DNA of 16,837 bases from an uncultured Pseudomonadota bacterium (GTDB lineage Bacteria > Pseudomonadota > Gammaproteobacteria > Methylococcales > Methylomonadaceae): NCBI GenBank assembly GCA_903904275.1, contig CAIVBX010000009.1, positions 1 through 16,837 on the forward strand. The letters run 5' to 3'. A model generated the notes under the pieces. That model saw nothing but the letters and a program-made list of their open reading frames with translations, had not been told where the DNA came from and ran no database searches. Below, piece after piece: positions 14,555 through 16,837 of this stretch (position 1 is its first letter; each line of letters starts with the position of its first letter). A program made the translations under genes and the position numbers.

Positions 14555-15211
14555 ATGTTGAAATTCGATAATGTCAGTATGCGTTATCCCGAAGTCGGCG
14601 AAGTGCTGCGAAATGTCAGTTTTGAATTAGAAAAAGGCGAGATTGCTTTTTTAACAGGACATTCTGGCGCGGGAAAAAGTACGTTATTCAAATTGATTGC
14701 GATGATGGAACGCGGCAATCGCGGACAAATTACGTTTAGTGATTACAATTTAAGCCGTGTCAAATCAGGACAAATTCCGTTTATTCGCCGAAAAATGGGA
14801 TTGATTTTTCAGGATTACAAATTGCTTAACGACCGCACGGTGTTTGATAACGTGGCGTTGCCATTGATAATTATGGGTTTTAGTTATGCAGAGATTTCAA
14901 AACGGGTGCGTGCCTCACTTGATAAAGTCGGCTTGCTTGGCAAAGAAAAAAAATTCCCTTTGACTTTATCAGGCGGTGAACAACAACGAATTGGCATTGC
15001 TCGCGCGATTGTGAATAAACCATTGATGATTTTAGCGGATGAACCGACAGGAAATTTAGACCCTGATTTGTCAGCCGAAATTATGAAATTATTTGAACAA
15101 TTCCAACAAGTGGGCGTGACCGTTTTGATTGCGTCGCATGATATTTCCTTGATTTCAAAACTCAATCACCGTGTTTTAACGCTCGAACATGGGCATTTAC
15201 TATCAAAATAA
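14555..15211 (+). CDS. ftsE: Cell-division ABC transporter ATP-binding protein FtsE
   Basis: FtsE is the ATPase that, with the membrane protein FtsX, controls periplasmic peptidoglycan hydrolases at the division site. The protein is 218 residues, normal. Walker A GHSGAGKST is at 35-43, the Q-loop FQDYKLL at 85-91, the signature SGGEQQR at 139-145, Walker B MILADEPTGNLD at 158-169 and the H-loop ASHD at 193-196. The YKLL after the Q-loop and NDRTVFDNVALPL are FtsE-like. It directly follows ftsY as in most gammaproteobacteria, but the expected ftsX is absent downstream. A related LolD/MacB-type ATPase is less likely given the linkage. Confidence 0.9.
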   Translation: MLKFDNVSMRYPEVGEVLRNVSFELEKGEIAFLTGHSGAGKSTLFKLIAMMERGNRGQITFSDYNLSRVKSGQIPFIRRKMGLIFQDYKLLNDRTVFDNVALPLIIMGFSYAEISKRVRASLDKVGLLGKEKKFPLTLSGGEQQRIGIARAIVNKPLMILADEPTGNLDPDLSAEIMKLFEQFQQVGVTVLIASHDISLISKLNHRVLTLEHGHLLSK

Positions 15212-15218
15212 AATCATA

Positions 15219-16496
15219 ATGAATCAAACCAAACAAACCGTTATTTGCCCAAATTGTTCGCATCACTTTAACGCTGATGAATTGCTATATCGCCAAATTG
15301 AAACCAATTTGCGCCGCTCATTTGAAGAAAAAGCCGCAAAAGAAAAAGCCACATACGAACAACTTGCCGCTCAAATTCACGCTGAAAAAGCCCAAATTGC
15401 TTTTGAAAAACAAACCATGCAAACGCAAATTGCCGAATCCGTACAACAACAAGTTAAAGCCGAAAAATTTCGACTTGAACAATCGCTACGCACGCATATC
15501 AAAGCCGATTTGGAATCTGAAAATGCCGCACAATTTCAAATCATGCGGGACGAATTAAATTCAAAATCCGAACAATTGCGCGAATTTAACAAAGCAAAAG
15601 CAGAAATTGAACGTTTGCAACGTGAAAAATTAGAATTAAAAGACACGCTCGAAGCGCAAGCAGAAGCAAAATTTAATCAATCGTTACGCGAAGAAAAACA
15701 AAAAATTGAAAACAGTTTTGAACTCAAAATGCGCGAAAGAGAATTTGAACTCGAAAATATGAAACGCGAATTACAAGAGGTTCAACGTCGCGCCGAACAA
15801 GGTTCAACGCAATTGCAAGGCGAAGTGCAAGAATTAGCGATTGAAGAATGGTTGCGTGATTCGTTTCCATTTGACGACATCACAGAAATTAAAAAAGGAC
15901 AACGCGGCGCAGATTGTATTCAAGTTGTTCACACCCGCACACGCCAAAATTGCGGCATGATTTATTACGAAAGCAAACGCACGCAAGAATTTGGACGTGA
16001 TTGGATTGAAAAATTAAAAGCCGATTTACGCGCTAAAAATATCCGAATCGGCGTTTTGGTTACTCAAACTATGCCAAAAGAAATGGAGCGAATGGGCTTA
16101 AAAGATGGCGTTTGGGTTTGTACATTTGAAGAATTTAAAGGATTAAGCGCGGTATTACGTCAATCGATTATCGACATGAGCGACGTGGCGATTGCACAAG
16201 AAAATAAAGGCGAGAAAATGGAAATGTTGTATGGATTTTTAACCAGCAACGAATTTAAATCCCAAATTGAAGCAATTGTTGACGCATTTACCCAAATGCA
16301 ATCCGATTTAGACAAAGAAAAACGTGTGATTGAAAGCAGTTGGAAACAACGCGAAAAGCAATTGCAAAAAGTGTTACTTAATACGACACATTTGTACGGT
16401 TCGATTCGTGGCATTGCGGGCGAAGCCATTCAAGCTGTTGCTAAATTAGAAATCGCGCCGCCGCCTTTAACGCTTCAAAGTTTGTTAGACGTTTAA
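15219..16496 (+). CDS. DUF2130 family coiled-coil protein
   Basis: A 425-residue soluble protein without signal peptide. It starts with a small CPNC motif (residues 10-13) resembling half a zinc ribbon. A long charged, glutamine- and glutamate-rich coiled coil follows (about residues 20-205), then a globular DUF2130 domain. That domain begins near LAIEEWLRDSFPFDDITEI and contains GADCIQVV and YYESKRTQEFGRDW. Asp232 and Glu251-x-Lys253 have the spacing of a PD-(D/E)xK nuclease core, so a nuclease fold is possible; the family's function is not established as far as I know. The ATG at 15219 starts 7 bases after ftsE. An upstream in-frame ATG at 15189 would overlap ftsE by 23 bases and add ten untypical residues. 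It occupies the place where ftsX normally lies. Confidence 0.8.
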   Translation: MNQTKQTVICPNCSHHFNADELLYRQIETNLRRSFEEKAAKEKATYEQLAAQIHAEKAQIAFEKQTMQTQIAESVQQQVKAEKFRLEQSLRTHIKADLESENAAQFQIMRDELNSKSEQLREFNKAKAEIERLQREKLELKDTLEAQAEAKFNQSLREEKQKIENSFELKMREREFELENMKRELQEVQRRAEQGSTQLQGEVQELAIEEWLRDSFPFDDITEIKKGQRGADCIQVVHTRTRQNCGMIYYESKRTQEFGRDWIEKLKADLRAKNIRIGVLVTQTMPKEMERMGLKDGVWVCTFEEFKGLSAVLRQSIIDMSDVAIAQENKGEKMEMLYGFLTSNEFKSQIEAIVDAFTQMQSDLDKEKRVIESSWKQREKQLQKVLLNTTHLYGSIRGIAGEAIQAVAKLEIAPPPLTLQSLLDV

Positions 16497-16499
16497 AAA

Positions 16500-16832
16500 T
16501 TACGCCGAAAATGATGAGCCACAACCGCACGTTGTTGTGGCATTTGGATTGCGAATCACAAACTGTGCGCCATTTAAATCATCTTTGTAATCGATTTCTG
16601 CACCTGTCAAATAGCCAATGCTAGTTGAATCAATTAAAACGGTTACACCGTTTTTTTCAACTTGCGTATCATCGTCGTTCACTTCTTCATCAAACGTAAA
16701 ACCGTATTGAAAACCAGAACAACCGCCCCCAGAAACATAAACACGCAATTTCAACTGGTCGTTACCTTCTTCTTCAATCAATTCATGAACTTTTGCGGCA
16801 GCACTATCGCTAAAAATAATAGGAGTTGTCAT
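16500..16832 (-). CDS. erpA: Iron-sulfur cluster insertion protein ErpA
   Basis: ErpA is an A-type carrier that delivers Fe-S clusters to apo-proteins, notably IspG and IspH of the same MEP pathway that Dxr starts. The protein is 110 residues with the complete ATC signature: Cys38 in VSGGGCSGFQY and Cys102-Gly-Cys104 in TTTCGCGSSF near the C-terminus, the three cluster ligands. The FTFDEEVNDDD stretch and YKDDLNGAQFVIRNPNA favour ErpA over IscA or SufA. It is convergent with the DUF2130 gene, only 3 bases separating the two stop codons. Only 5 bases of its upstream region are visible. Confidence 0.93.
   Translation of the reverse strand: MTTPIIFSDSAAAKVHELIEEEGNDQLKLRVYVSGGGCSGFQYGFTFDEEVNDDDTQVEKNGVTVLIDSTSIGYLTGAEIDYKDDLNGAQFVIRNPNATTTCGCGSSFSA
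16518..16541. other. Inverted repeat inside the 3' end of erpA
   Basis: GCCACAAC (16518-16525) and GTTGTGGC (16534-16541) form an 8-bp perfect stem with an 8-base loop, within the codons for the ErpA C-x-C region. There is no T tract on either strand, so it is at best a weak transcript-end hairpin for the convergent pair, or a by-product of coding sequence. Confidence 0.3.
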
Positions 16833-16837
16833 AATAA

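Noticed and set aside
15189..15218. Upstream ATG for the DUF2130 gene overlapping ftsE
   Set aside because: The added ten residues are the out-of-frame reading of the ftsE end and have no family resemblance; the ATG at 15219 begins a typical N-terminus.
1..16837. CRISPR arrays, insertion sequences, prophage genes, tRNA or rRNA genes
   Set aside because: No regularly spaced repeats, transposase or integrase motifs, or tRNA/rRNA sequences were seen on either strand.

Overview
The window comes from an AT-rich gammaproteobacterium. The evidence is the gene order rpsB-tsf-pyrH-frr-uppS-cdsA-dxr, an ErpA-type iron-sulfur carrier, an FtsY catalytic region very close to the enterobacterial one, and a cytochrome-oxidase-assembly protein of the type found in the cta clusters of Pseudomonas relatives. 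AT-richness plus an ahcY-metK pair would fit a Beggiatoa/Thiotrichales-like lineage, but that placement is a guess. Nearly all of the window is coding. The longest gene-free stretch is about 226 bases (metK/rimI), and there are no RNA genes, CRISPR arrays, insertion sequences or phage genes that I can see.

Positions 1-5493, minus strand: the translation and envelope-precursor cluster. In transcription order it holds rpsB, tsf, pyrH, frr, uppS, cdsA and the first 227 codons of dxr. rpsB has its own promoter and a structured leader. Hairpin terminators separate rpsB from tsf and tsf from pyrH. The group then passes to the isoprenoid/undecaprenyl and CDP-diacylglycerol steps that feed envelope synthesis.

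Positions 5681-9679, minus strand: metK and ahcY form an activated-methyl-cycle pair (SAM synthesis and S-adenosylhomocysteine hydrolysis). They are followed, beyond a terminator, by an orphan MOP-superfamily flippase of the Wzx type. metK has a predicted promoter and a short leader that contains a terminator-like hairpin.

Positions 9906-16496, plus strand: a tightly packed run of six genes with gaps of -4, 18, 6, 3 and 7 bases, probably one operon. It encodes RimI, an LTA-synthase/OpgB-like phosphoglycerol transferase, a SCO-like oxidase-assembly protein, a fused protein, FtsE and a DUF2130 coiled-coil protein. The fused protein is the most striking item. A shortened heme A synthase (CtaA/COX15) membrane domain of about 235 residues runs in frame into a complete FtsY SRP-receptor NG domain, replacing the usual acidic FtsY A domain. 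ftsE follows directly but ftsX does not. erpA lies convergent at the right edge (16500-16832, minus).
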